Of a stretch of DNA of 5,344 bases, positions 1 through 5,042 are shown in pieces. Position 1 is the first letter of the stretch. Each line of letters starts with the position of its first letter. The stretch is from Hyphomicrobiales bacterium (GTDB lineage: Bacteria > Pseudomonadota > Alphaproteobacteria > Rhizobiales > Beijerinckiaceae). Position numbers and translations under genes: made by a program. The stretch is from the NCBI GenBank assembly GCA_028290085.1, contig JAQGKN010000659.1:1-5344 (forward strand). Reading direction: 5' to 3'. A model generated the notes under the pieces. The model made no database searches and was not told where the DNA came from. It saw nothing but the letters and a program-made list of their open reading frames with translations.

Positions 1-1
1 G

Positions 2-28
2 GCCGCCCTGGTCGCCGAAATCGAGTAG
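2..28 (+). CDS. possible 3' end of an upstream gene (partial)
   Basis: Frame 2 is open from the left edge and reads AALVAEIE before a TAG at 26-28. The composition fits an alpha-helical C-terminus like that of the next gene, and the stop falls inside a hairpin, as gene ends often do. Only eight codons are visible, so this could be chance and no function can be given. Confidence 0.25.
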   Translation, partial: AALVAEIE

Positions 29-48
29 GAGTGGGTCACTCCTCTCGA
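21..48 (+). other. 12-bp bulged hairpin at a gene boundary
   Basis: TCGAG (21-25) pairs with CTCGA (44-48), and AGGAGTG (27-33) pairs with CACTCCT (37-43), leaving a GGT loop and one bulged T at 26. The stem spans the TAG of the possible upstream gene and ends 7 nt before the ATG at 56. No T-tract follows on either strand, so a classical rho-independent terminator is unlikely. It could protect a 3' end, promote pausing, or hide the AGGAG sequence that forms its left arm. Confidence 0.5.
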
Positions 49-55
49 CACGCGA

Positions 56-472
56 ATGGAGGCGCTCGGTGGGACCATCCACCGCAGGCAGCGTATCGAG
101 GTGATCGATGCCCATATGGAGCGGGACGCGGCAGCCTTACAGGCTGAACTCGACCAGCTCCAAGCCGAATACGACCAGGCCACGGGCGAGGCGAAAGTCA
201 AACTGCTGACGAAGATCGAGGCCGCAAAATCGAGGCTGGACGCGGTAAGGAGCCGGGCCAAGGCTCGGGTGGAAGAGCTGAACCGCGAGACTGAAGCGCG
301 TATTCAGGCGATGCGTGACCAGGCCGCGAAAGCCGTCGGCGACGCGAAGCAGCGCGTAAATCAGCGCATCGAGGAGATAAAGGCGGATCATGGCGCGCGA
401 TCCGAGAAGCTGCAGCAGGCTTGGCGCCTCACCAAGGAAGCGTTCTCCGGCTCCACTACACATCACGGCTGA
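56..472 (+). CDS. alanine-rich coiled-coil protein, 138 aa, hypothetical
   Basis: This soluble, highly charged protein is almost entirely helical. Residues about 8-125 form one long coiled coil rich in A, E, K, R and Q, with heptad-like spacing and repeated blocks such as GEAKVKLLTKIEAAKSRLDA and DAKQRVNQRIEEIKAD. There is no signal peptide, membrane segment or catalytic motif. Its layout recalls the small coiled-coil proteins annotated in alphaproteobacteria and cyanobacteria as Sll1863-like stress proteins; that is a resemblance from memory, not a search result. The start is uncertain. ATG at 56 has no clear Shine-Dalgarno, whereas ATG at 116 follows GAGGTGA (98-104) with 11-nt spacing and would give 118 aa. 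I keep 56 because residues 8-20 already look like part of the helix. It lies between two hairpins, 49 bp before the next gene. The function is unknown; a structural or stress role is a guess. Confidence 0.75.
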   Translation: MEALGGTIHRRQRIEVIDAHMERDAAALQAELDQLQAEYDQATGEAKVKLLTKIEAAKSRLDAVRSRAKARVEELNRETEARIQAMRDQAAKAVGDAKQRVNQRIEEIKADHGARSEKLQQAWRLTKEAFSGSTTHHG

Positions 473-477
473 TCGAG

Positions 478-500
478 GCGCGGCGGCCATGCCGCCGCGC
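478..500 (+). terminator. perfect 10-bp GC hairpin after the coiled-coil gene
   Basis: GCGCGGCGGC (478-487) and GCCGCCGCGC (491-500) are exact complements around a CAT loop, starting 6 nt after the TGA at 470-472. The stem is very stable, but no T-run follows and a Shine-Dalgarno for the next gene begins 4 nt later. It may be a terminator, an attenuating structure or an mRNA-stabilising end that uncouples the coiled-coil gene from the following run. Confidence 0.5.
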
Positions 501-520
501 AATGAGGAGGGTTTCTGCAC

Positions 521-787
521 ATGGCTAATCCGAACATCAAGGCTCGCCTGGAAAAGCTCGAGCGAAAGAACCCACCTGTGGATCGGCTGGCTTTGCTGTC
601 AGACGAGGAGCTAGAGGCGCTGGTCTCGGCGGCTAACGTCATCATCGAGGGGAACATAAGCGGCAATCTAGCCGAGTGGCCCGCTGTCGCTGACGCCATG
701 GCTTTGCACAACGTCTCGTTTTCGCAGCCGCAATTCGAGGCCCTTTGCTACGATCTCTCAACCAACATCGCCGGAGCGTGCGCATGA
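521..787 (+). CDS. hypothetical protein, 88 aa
   Basis: I do not recognise a family. The protein begins with a basic amphipathic helix (NIKARLEKLERK), then LALLSDEELEALVSAANVII, a second acidic helix, and a more hydrophobic C-terminal half with two cysteines. It has no membrane segment or signal peptide and is probably cytoplasmic. The start is well supported: GAGGAGG at 504-510 lies 10 nt before the ATG, directly after the 478-500 hairpin. The TGA at 785-787 overlaps the next ATG (784-786) as ATGA, which implies translational coupling. Short proteins pairing a RLEKLE-type helix with LSDEELE are common among hypotheticals of accessory and prophage regions, but that is only an impression. No regulator site was found upstream other than the hairpin. 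Confidence 0.7.
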   Translation: MANPNIKARLEKLERKNPPVDRLALLSDEELEALVSAANVIIEGNISGNLAEWPAVADAMALHNVSFSQPQFEALCYDLSTNIAGACA

Positions 788-951
788 TCAATCCTGATGA
801 CCTCGGAGGCATGGACGAAATGCACCGGCTCGCATGGATTACGAGCATGCTAGATGATCCGAGCGCCGCAGGAATCTCAGATGAGATCTCCGGCGACCTC
901 GCCAGCACCCGCTTGCCAGATCTCACTCCATTTCCGGGTCTTCCCACGTGA
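784..951 (+). CDS. hypothetical protein, 55 aa, coupled to both neighbours
   Basis: This small acidic protein begins MINPDDLGGMDEMHRLAW and ends in a proline-rich tail (LPDLTPFPGLPT); I do not recognise it. The same frame is open back to a possible start at 745. I chose ATG 784 because it overlaps the previous stop (ATGA) and has GGAG at 773-776 seven nucleotides upstream. Its own TGA at 949-951 overlaps the GTG start of the DUF1028 gene (948-950) as GTGA. Overlaps at both ends make it the middle gene of a compact three-gene run and are the main reason to think it is translated. It has no transmembrane segment, signal peptide or metal-binding motif. A role as a partner or adaptor of the neighbouring products is possible but untested. 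Confidence 0.6.
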   Translation: MINPDDLGGMDEMHRLAWITSMLDDPSAAGISDEISGDLASTRLPDLTPFPGLPT

Positions 952-1569
952 CTTTCTCGATTGTCGCCCGTGACGCAAAGACAGGCGAGCTAGGCGCCGC
1001 AGTCGCCTCCGCAGTTCCAAACTCGGGTCGCCTCGCGCTCTATCTGGATGCGCAACTAGGTGCCGCCTGCATCCAAGGCGCGGTAGACGAAGCTTCCGAC
1101 GATCTGGCATGCGGTCAAGGATTGGTTGCGGCAAGGTGCGCCGCCTGATGAGGCGATTAGATCAGCGTTCGCCGACGACCCGGAGCAAGCTGCACGACAG
1201 ATCGGCCTTGTTACCTGGGACGGGCAATCGGCAGCCCACACCGGCAACGAGTGCAAGCGTTGGGCCGGGGACCATAAGGGCAGGGGGTTCTCAGTCCAAG
1301 GAAACATGATCGTCGGACCGGCTGAACTGAAGGCGATGGCGGACGCCTTCAGCACGGCCCGAGGGCTTTTGGCGCAACGCCTGCTCGCGGCATTGGTGGC
1401 GGGTGAAAAGGCAGGCGGAGATAAGCGCTGGGCAAGATCCACAGCGATCCTGACGCAGGGTCCGAAGGATCCAAAACCCCAGCTGATGGAGATTCCGCAA
1501 TCAGAGCAGCCTGTGGCGGATCTCGGAAGACAGATGAAAGCACAAGCAGGGCATTTCACAGCGGCATAG
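948..1569 (+). pseudogene. DUF1028 (Ntn-hydrolase-like) gene broken by one +1 frameshift
   Basis: The first part (948-1085, 46 codons, GTG start) reads MTFSIVARDAKTGELGAAVAS, the characteristic DUF1028 N-terminus. The family signature then continues in another frame from 1087 to the TAG at 1567-1569: TKLPTIWHAVKDWLRQGAPP, AAHTGNECKRWAG, GRGFSVQGNMIVGP, LLAALVAGEKAGGDKR. Skipping one base near 1086 joins the two into a 206-aa protein; the 622-bp span is 3n+1, as expected for one extra base. Unshifted, translation stops at 1146-1148 after 66 aa. DUF1028 proteins have an Ntn-hydrolase-like fold, so Thr2 after Met removal could be the nucleophile (inference); the biochemical role is not established. 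The C-terminus after GGDKRWARSTAIL is divergent from the family as I recall it. No Shine-Dalgarno precedes the GTG, so it depends on coupling. A sequencing error or programmed shift remains possible; no slippery motif is evident. Confidence 0.8.
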
Positions 1570-1581
1570 CAGTCTACGCTG

Positions 1582-1610
1582 TGCCTGCTAGAACAGAGCC
1601 TCAGCAGGCA
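1582..1610 (+). terminator. hairpin downstream of the DUF1028 gene
   Basis: TGCCTGCT (1582-1589) pairs exactly with AGCAGGCA (1603-1610) around a 13-nt loop, 12 nt after the TAG at 1567-1569. Position and stem suit a transcript end, but only scattered T residues follow (TGGGTTGTCCCTT), so termination may be weak or factor-dependent. A competing long-range pairing exists between CTCAGCAG (1600-1607) and CTGCTGAG (1693-1700). Confidence 0.4.
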
Positions 1611-1659
1611 TGGGTTGTCCCTTGCCTCTGTCCCCACCCTGTCCTCGATTTGCCGGATC

Positions 1660-1679
1660 GCGTCACGATATCATGACGC
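1660..1679. promoter_or_regulatory. 20-bp near-perfect palindrome, operator-like
   Basis: The half-sites GCGTCACGAT and ATCATGACGC are reverse complements at 9 of 10 positions, with no spacer and GATATC at the centre. This geometry suits a dimeric DNA-binding protein better than an RNA hairpin. It lies between convergent genes, not in front of one, so a promoter-operator role is not obvious. The repeat structure is visible; the function is inferred. Confidence 0.35.
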
Positions 1680-1700
1680 ATGACACCCTCGGCTGCTGAG

Positions 1701-1752
1701 AATAGGGGGAAACAGCGAAAAGGGCAGCCCTGTCCTCACTGTCTCCCCTATT
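1701..1752. repeat. spaced inverted repeat between convergent genes
   Basis: AATAGGGG (1701-1708) and CCCCTATT (1745-1752) are exact inverted arms 36 nt apart. Inside lies a small AGGG/CCCT hairpin (1721-1731) that on the - strand is followed by TTT, and ACAGC/GCTGT arms nearby offer a competing pairing. A 10-bp direct repeat, CCCTGTCCTC, occurs at 1637-1646 and 1728-1737. It may form the end of the csp transcript. No coding potential was recognised anywhere in 1570-1789. Confidence 0.35.
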
Positions 1753-1759
1753 TGCTGTC

Positions 1760-1781
1760 CGCCCCTCAAGCCTGGGGGGCG
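1760..1781 (-). terminator. hairpin just after the csp stop
   Basis: CGCCCC (1760-1765) pairs with GGGGCG (1776-1781) around a 10-nt loop, 8 nt beyond the csp stop codon on the - strand. The downstream strand reads GACAGCAAAT, without a T-run. It is therefore a candidate 3'-end structure for the csp mRNA, not a textbook intrinsic terminator. Confidence 0.4.
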
Positions 1782-1789
1782 TCCAGTCC

Positions 1790-2044
1790 TCAGAGCGCGC
1801 GGAGCTCCGCCGCCGACAACTTTCCGGAACGGCTATCCGCTTTCTCCTGGTACTCGACCTTTTGACCCTCAGTGAGGCTGCGAAGGCCCGCCTGCTCGAC
1901 GGCACTGATATGGACAAAAACGTCTTTGCTGCCACCCTGATCAGGCTGGATGAATCCGTAACCCTTCGTGGCATCGAACCACTTCACTGTCCTGTAGCCG
2001 TGACGCGTTCTCCGAGATCTCAAGGAAGGCCATCCTTCCAGCAT
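1790..2044 (-). CDS. CspA-family cold-shock protein with altered 5' end
   Basis: The body is a full cold-shock domain, a five-stranded OB fold that binds single-stranded RNA and DNA and acts as an RNA chaperone in the cytoplasm. It shows [17 protein letters not shown] (RNP1 = KGYGFI), DVFVHIS (RNP2) and the [15 protein letters not shown] and [13 protein letters not shown] tail typical of about 69-aa alphaproteobacterial Csps. The N-terminus is odd. The DNA before TVKWF reads CACGGCTACAGGACAGTG, which becomes the usual MATGTVKW if ACG at 2001-1999 were ATG and one G were restored opposite 1991-1992. GGAGAA (2013-2008) sits 6 nt before that lost start. Present candidates are ATG 2044 (84 aa, no clear Shine-Dalgarno) or TTG 2023 (77 aa, preceded by GGAAGGA). 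It is therefore either re-started with an added basic N-terminus or a recent pseudogene. It lies 83 bp after the c-di-GMP gene on the same strand and could be read through from it. Confidence 0.85.
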   Translation of the reverse strand: MLEGWPSLRSRRTRHGYRTVKWFDATKGYGFIQPDQGGSKDVFVHISAVEQAGLRSLTEGQKVEYQEKADSRSGKLSAAELRAL

Positions 2045-2052
2045 TTAGGGTC

Positions 2053-2101
2053 AACCGCCAGTCACCGCCTCCGTCCAGGCGGTGAGAAAATGAAGGCGGT
2101 T
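2053..2101 (-). promoter_or_regulatory. nested inverted repeat between the c-di-GMP gene and csp
   Basis: An inner stem pairs TCACCGCCT (2062-2070) with AGGCGGTGA (2077-2085) around a 6-nt loop. An outer stem pairs AACCGCC (2053-2059) with GGCGGTT (2095-2101). All four arms share the core ACCGCC/GGCGGT. In the - strand transcript this lies 26 nt after the upstream stop and 8 nt before the csp ATG at 2044. It could end the upstream mRNA or form a structured csp leader; no T-run follows on the - strand, which weighs against a simple terminator. Confidence 0.45.
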
Positions 2102-2127
2102 TCTGTCCGCGAGGCAGAACAGGTGCG

Positions 2128-4773
2128 TTATGCAGCCACCCGCCGACCGGAAAATTTCCGCAGCATCGCGGGAATTTCGGCGGCCGGCCACGCCTCGCTA
2201 AAGAGATACCCCTGGGCAGCGGTGCAGCCCAGTGAACGTAGGGCCTCCAACTGCTCCTCCGTCTCGACGCCCTCGCCTACGGTGCTCATGCCCACACTCT
2301 CGCTGATTTCGATGACCGCCCGGACGACCGCCCGGCCACTTCCTGCGTCGCAGACCGCACTTACAAAGGAGCGATCGATCTTGATGACGTCGAAGGAAAA
2401 CTGACGCAGATAGCTGAGGCTCGAATAGCCAGTCCCGAAATCGTCCATCGAGATCTTAACGCCGAGATCACGTAAGGACCGAAGAACAGCGATGTTGTCG
2501 TCCGTATTCGTCAGCAGAACGGACTCGGTGATTTCCAGATCCAGTCTATGCGGCTCAAGCTTCGACGCGTCGAGAATGGATAACACTGACGCGACAATAT
2601 CGCCGCTCCTGATCTGAATGGGCGATAGATTTACTGCCACATGCAAGTGGGCGGGCCAGCGTTTGGCTTCTGCACAGGCGTGCTTCAGAACCCAGTCGCC
2701 GAGTGGAATGATCAATCCCGTTTCTTCGGCGAGCGGTATGAATTCTGAAGGAGAAATCAGCCCGTTCTCAGGATCCCGCCAGCGAAGTAACGCCTCAAAG
2801 CCGATGATGCTGTTGTCCGCCAGGCTCACGATCGGCTGATAAAAGAGCTCGAACTCCTGCCGTTCAACGGCGCGTCTCAGTCTTGCTCCTAAAGTACGAC
2901 GCCGTTGTGCCGCTTCGTGTAACGAGAACTCAAAAAAACAATATGTTGCTCGCCCCTCAGCCTTGGCACGATACAATGCAAGATCAGCATGCCGGCCCAG
3001 GAGATCGGGGGTCCCTCCGTCTACGGGGGCGACCGCGATGCCGATGCTCGTACTCACCTCGATGTTGTGCCCCTCGATGGAAAAAGGCGTCGCAACAGTA
3101 TCGAGAATTCGCTGCGCGACCAGGGAAAGATCCATCCTCTGACTCATCGACTCGATGATCATGGCAAATTCGTCGCCGCCTAGCCGAGCAACCGTGTCCC
3201 CCGCCCGAGCGCAAGATAGAAGGCGCTTTGCAACTGTGCCCAAAAGCAAATCACCCACTGGATGACCGAGCGTGTCATTCACGTGCTTGAACCCGTCGAG
3301 GTCGAGATAAAGAACCGCAACCGTTTCGTTTCTCTGGCTCGCGCGGATCAGCCCCTCCTCCAAGCGGATTCGGAACTGAACGCGATTGGCAAGACCCGTG
3401 AGTGGATCATGCAATGCCAGGTGCTCGATTTCGGCCACCGCTCGAGCCCGCTTTGTGACATCCGTCAGCGTGATGACAAACCCGCCGCCCTGCATCTCGT
3501 CACGGCGCAAAGACATGACACGTCCGTCACTGACCTCAACGGTATGAGTCTGCCCTGGGGTAAGCCGCGCTTCTGCAAACGAACAGCCATTCGGCCCCAC
3601 GAAGTACCCATTCTCGACGATCGCTGTCTCGATCTCGAACTCTGATGTGCCTGCCCTAGTTTGCACGCTGGTAAGGTGGAACATCTTGTGCAATCGCTCA
3701 TTACAGACGACCAGCCGCCCATCCCTGTCGAACATTGCCAGTCCTTGCGACATGTTGTTCAGCGCCGCTTGGAAGCGCAGATGTCCGGTGTGCAAACGGG
3801 CGAACTGACCTCGCATTGTCAGAATAAGGCAGGCAAAGCAGAGGCAGGCAAGCGAACCGCCAATGCCGACTTCGATGGCCCGGATGCTCCAAAGGCTGAG
3901 AGCTTCAACCTCGGACGAGGCTACGTTCACGACGAACGGCCAATCTGCCAAGGGTCGTACGGCAATGAGCCGCGCTGTCGTGTCAAAGGTGCCGGGCAAG
4001 CGGAAAAAACCGCCTCCTTCCCCGACTACTCTGTACCACTCGCTGTCTTCTGGCATTTTCATGCCGGCCCTATCAATCGGATCGGGGAATCGCGCCAGGA
4101 CGATCCCGTCCTTGTTCAACAGCAGGAACGACTGCCCGCTGAGGGAAGACGCAATCGCCTCAACCCGCATGAAGGCGGACGGCTGCACACCGACCACGAC
4201 GACGCCGAGGAACTCTCCTGCAGGCGTTTCGAGTCGGCGACTGAAATAAGTCGTCCACTTACCAGTGGACTTGCTCATTACTGGAGTTCCAATAAACAGA
4301 ATGCCTCCTTTGTCCGTTGATTGCGCAATCAGGTATTCACGTTCGGAAAAATTCATGCCCGGGGCAGGAAAGGCGGTCGTGGTACTGACGGCTTTCCCCC
4401 GCGGGTCTATGATCGCAATGAGATCAGCCTGCGGAAGATGCCTTAGCCGCTCACTTAGGAACTCGAACAGCTCCCGCTGACTGGCTTCAGTTTGGAAAGC
4501 GTCTGGCTTCTCACGTGCGATTTGTTCTGCCCGGCGTTTCACATCATCAAGCATCAATCCCACGGCCTGAGCGGAGTAGGACACTTGCTCAGCGAGAACG
4601 CTGGCTATATTCGCCGCCGCCCGCTTCGCGGCCTCAACCTGATCGCTTCGAGATTGCCAAAGAGACCCGAGGATTGCCGCAGCTGCCGCCACGATGAGAA
4701 AACCGGCCGCAAGGATCGTCAGTTTGAACGCGCGCTCGACTGGATCCGTCTTAGATATCTTTTTGATTTTCAT
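2128..4773 (-). CDS. membrane GGDEF-EAL c-di-GMP enzyme with PDC and PAS sensors, 881 aa
   Basis: This is a composite diguanylate cyclase/phosphodiesterase that makes and/or hydrolyses cyclic di-GMP at the inner membrane. Order: TM1 about 17-39, a periplasmic PDC/dCache-like sensor about 40-296, TM2 about 299-320, PAS about 331-441, GGDEF about 451-611, EAL about 625-875. The cyclase has DPLTGLANR, metal-site D491/D493 (LDLDGFK), an intact GGDEF at 532-536, and an inhibitory-site RxxD (RAGD, 523-526) five residues before it. The EAL domain keeps Q646, E660 of EALLR, N715, E747 (LEITES), D777/D778 (DDFGTGYSS), K798, E834 (EGVET) and Q854, so hydrolysis looks possible. Both halves appear catalytically competent; which dominates cannot be read from sequence. 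ATG 4773 is preferred (weak GGGA upstream); a TTG at 4785 would add four residues. It is probably read from the promoter at 4812-4840, with csp downstream. The sensed ligand is unknown. Confidence 0.95.
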   Translation of the reverse strand: MKIKKISKTDPVERAFKLTILAAGFLIVAAAAAILGSLWQSRSDQVEAAKRAAANIASVLAEQVSYSAQAVGLMLDDVKRRAEQIAREKPDAFQTEASQRELFEFLSERLRHLPQADLIAIIDPRGKAVSTTTAFPAPGMNFSEREYLIAQSTDKGGILFIGTPVMSKSTGKWTTYFSRRLETPAGEFLGVVVVGVQPSAFMRVEAIASSLSGQSFLLLNKDGIVLARFPDPIDRAGMKMPEDSEWYRVVGEGGGFFRLPGTFDTTARLIAVRPLADWPFVVNVASSEVEALSLWSIRAIEVGIGGSLACLCFACLILTMRGQFARLHTGHLRFQAALNNMSQGLAMFDRDGRLVVCNERLHKMFHLTSVQTRAGTSEFEIETAIVENGYFVGPNGCSFAEARLTPGQTHTVEVSDGRVMSLRRDEMQGGGFVITLTDVTKRARAVAEIEHLALHDPLTGLANRVQFRIRLEEGLIRASQRNETVAVLYLDLDGFKHVNDTLGHPVGDLLLGTVAKRLLSCARAGDTVARLGGDEFAMIIESMSQRMDLSLVAQRILDTVATPFSIEGHNIEVSTSIGIAVAPVDGGTPDLLGRHADLALYRAKAEGRATYCFFEFSLHEAAQRRRTLGARLRRAVERQEFELFYQPIVSLADNSIIGFEALLRWRDPENGLISPSEFIPLAEETGLIIPLGDWVLKHACAEAKRWPAHLHVAVNLSPIQIRSGDIVASVLSILDASKLEPHRLDLEITESVLLTNTDDNIAVLRSLRDLGVKISMDDFGTGYSSLSYLRQFSFDVIKIDRSFVSAVCDAGSGRAVVRAVIEISESVGMSTVGEGVETEEQLEALRSLGCTAAQGYLFSEAWPAAEIPAMLRKFSGRRVAA

Positions 4774-4811
4774 TACTGTTCCCAAGGAGCGGGTTCAAGT
4801 AACAGACGTTT

Positions 4812-4840
4812 ATTAAAAACCCTGGGCCTGAATTAATCAA
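4812..4840 (-). promoter_or_regulatory. sigma-70-type promoter for the GGDEF-EAL gene
   Basis: On the - strand TTGATT (4840-4835) and TTTAAT (4817-4812) are separated by 17 nt, matching TTGACA at 4/6 and TATAAT at 5/6. Transcription would begin near 4805, giving a leader of about 32 nt before ATG 4773. The block is AT-rich against a GC-rich background. A perfect AAACGTTT palindrome (4840-4847) abuts the -35 box, and ACGTTT recurs at 4807-4812; either could be an operator. No start-site data are available here. Confidence 0.5.
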
Positions 4841-4884
4841 AACGTTTGCATCCGCCGTCGAGCAGTTGAATCGACAAACCATGT

Positions 4885-4932
4885 AAAAAGACCGCCGTTT
4901 CGCGAGCGGCCGCTCTCCCGCTCGGTTCGGTC
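4885..4932 (-). terminator. rho-independent terminator on the - strand
   Basis: The outer arms GACCG (4890-4894) and CGGTC (4928-4932) enclose a 7-bp inner stem, CGAGCGG (4903-4909) with CCGCTCG (4918-4924). On the - strand the structure is followed at once by TTTTT (4889-4885). It would end a - strand transcript coming from the right, about 17 bp after the stop codon at 4952-4950, and insulate the promoter of the GGDEF-EAL gene. Its inner part contains the 12-bp palindrome GAGCGGCCGCTC. Confidence 0.55.
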
Positions 4933-4949
4933 CTCAGGCGTCATTTACA

Positions 4950-5042
4950 TCAGAGCTCTGGCGGCGAGCGCTCCCGCTCCTCCATGATGAAATCGACCAC
5001 GCGCCGCCCCTTGTCCGAGATGATCAGCATCTCATGGCTGGG
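4950..5042 (-). pseudogene. C-terminal remnant of an unrecognised - strand protein
   Basis: This frame reads PSHEMLIISDKGRRVVDFIM, then EERERSPPEL and TGA at 4952-4950. The alternation of a strand (MLIIS), a basic turn (DKGRR) and an acidic helix looks like real protein, and SDKGRRVVDFI recalls the end of a winged-helix domain, though I cannot name a family. A terminator lies 17 bp beyond the stop. Upstream the frame closes at a TGA (5045-5043). Removing one base near 5037 would join it to MIARLLISGFWTVCRMLTQ, read from ATG 5094 in another frame; a different single-base change would join it to the frame of the ORF at 5024-5344. It is therefore probably a frameshifted gene, but which frame is ancestral is unclear. 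A free-standing 26-aa peptide from ATG 5030 lacks a ribosome binding site. Confidence 0.3.

Noticed and set aside
1084..1090. programmed +1 frameshift in the DUF1028 gene
   Set aside because: There is no in-frame stop, slippery run or upstream Shine-Dalgarno-like stimulator at the junction, so mutation or sequencing error is simpler.
1056..1637. 193-aa open frame on the - strand
   Set aside because: Antisense to the DUF1028 gene; cysteine-rich, irregular translation without domain features. The + strand carries clear family motifs.
2049..2054. TTGACC as a -35 box for csp on the - strand
   Set aside because: No acceptable -10 element occurs 16-18 nt downstream (GGCCTT or neighbours), so it is not listed as a promoter.
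1862..2404. 180-aa open frame on the + strand
   Set aside because: It crosses csp, the intergenic repeat and the end of the EAL domain on the opposite strand, so it is best explained as a shadow.
3661..4320. 219-aa open frame on the + strand
   Set aside because: It lies wholly antisense to the sensor part of the GGDEF-EAL gene, whose domains are clear, and its translation shows no recognisable domain.
4783..4785. TTG start for the GGDEF-EAL gene
   Set aside because: No Shine-Dalgarno precedes it, and ATG at 4773 lies only four codons downstream with a weak GGGA at suitable spacing.
4904..4915. 12-bp perfect palindrome GAGCGGCCGCTC as an operator
   Set aside because: It is explained by the stem arms of the - strand terminator, which also has outer arms and a T-run.
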